Under the pieces are notes generated by a model. The model did not search any database, had not been told where the DNA came from, and saw only the letters and a list, made by a program, of their open reading frames with translations. The translations under genes were made by a program, and so were the position numbers. A DNA stretch of 60,000 bases from Bugula neritina (Eukaryota; Bryozoa; Gymnolaemata; Cheilostomatida; Bugulidae). The stretch is from assembly GCA_964035545.1 (NCBI GenBank), contig OZ037769.1:6260429-6320428 (forward strand). The letters run 5' to 3'. Each line of letters opens with the position of its first letter. The first letter of the stretch is position 1. Positions 59,700-60,000 of this stretch are shown here, one piece after another.

Positions 59700-60000
59700 G
59701 TTCTAATGTGAAACCTTGTGAAACTGCTGCACTGCAATGAAGATATAAAATAATATTTTAATACAAGAACTAGGCATTGGTCTTCCATTCCCAAACACTT
59801 CTGTAACTTACCATTAAATCAGCAACTGGGAGAAACTTACATGTATTCACATTAACATTGAATCTGCCACACTGATTCTGAGTTTCATTAGGGTTGAAGG
59901 TTGTAATTTACATTTTGTCACCTAAAACCATTTTGGAACTTAAAACCAACTAAACCAAACAAGCATAGACATATCAGCGTTTGAAAAAAATTTCAAGATC
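59700..60000. other. Upstream flank of MTFR coding start
   Basis: Immediately before the ATG on the minus strand the sequence reads TTTCACATTAGAAC, a possible splice acceptor for a 5' UTR exon. I see no clear core promoter before the window ends, so the transcription start may lie outside. Confidence 0.4.

Overview
This is an AT-rich window from an animal nuclear genome. The genes are split into many short exons with standard GT-AG introns. Micro- and minisatellites are abundant, and there is a decayed Tc1/mariner transposon and several tRNA-derived SINE-like fragments. The protein families are animal-specific (SKAP adaptor, TMEM205, PDE7, mitochondrial fission regulator). The sequences are clearly diverged from vertebrates, so I read it as an invertebrate bilaterian. 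I cannot fix the phylum from sequence alone.

Layout. (1) Minus strand, about 542-7258: an SKAP-type Src-kinase-associated adaptor gene (nine exons seen, SH3 part missing off the left edge). One intron carries a dead Tc1-like element inserted into a 19-bp minisatellite. (2) 7259-9345: head-to-head intergenic stretch with inverted repeats. (3) Plus strand, 9346-15662: a complete five-exon TMEM205 homologue with introns full of tandem repeats. (4) 15663-37242: about 21 kb in which I find no convincing protein gene. It holds long (CA)n and (TA)n tracts, SINE-like pieces, a triplet-repeat block, and one microRNA-precursor-like hairpin at 26225-26293. (5) Plus strand, 37399-42193: a complete eight-exon PDE7 cAMP phosphodiesterase with a TATA box upstream and a CRE palindrome in intron 1. 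(6) Minus strand, 59699-44845: a complete nine-exon mitochondrial fission regulator (MTFR1/MTFR2 family).

The four genes do not form an operon-like pathway. Two are linked by signalling logic: SKAP is a tyrosine-phosphorylated adaptor, and PDE7 shuts off cAMP signalling. The most informative large-scale feature is the tail-to-tail PDE7-MTFR pair. From memory, human PDE7A-MTFR1 and PDE7B-MTFR2 are also convergent neighbours, so this looks like an old conserved linkage that predates the vertebrate duplications. All exon models were assembled by eye from splice sites, reading-frame continuity and remembered family sequences; no transcript data were used.
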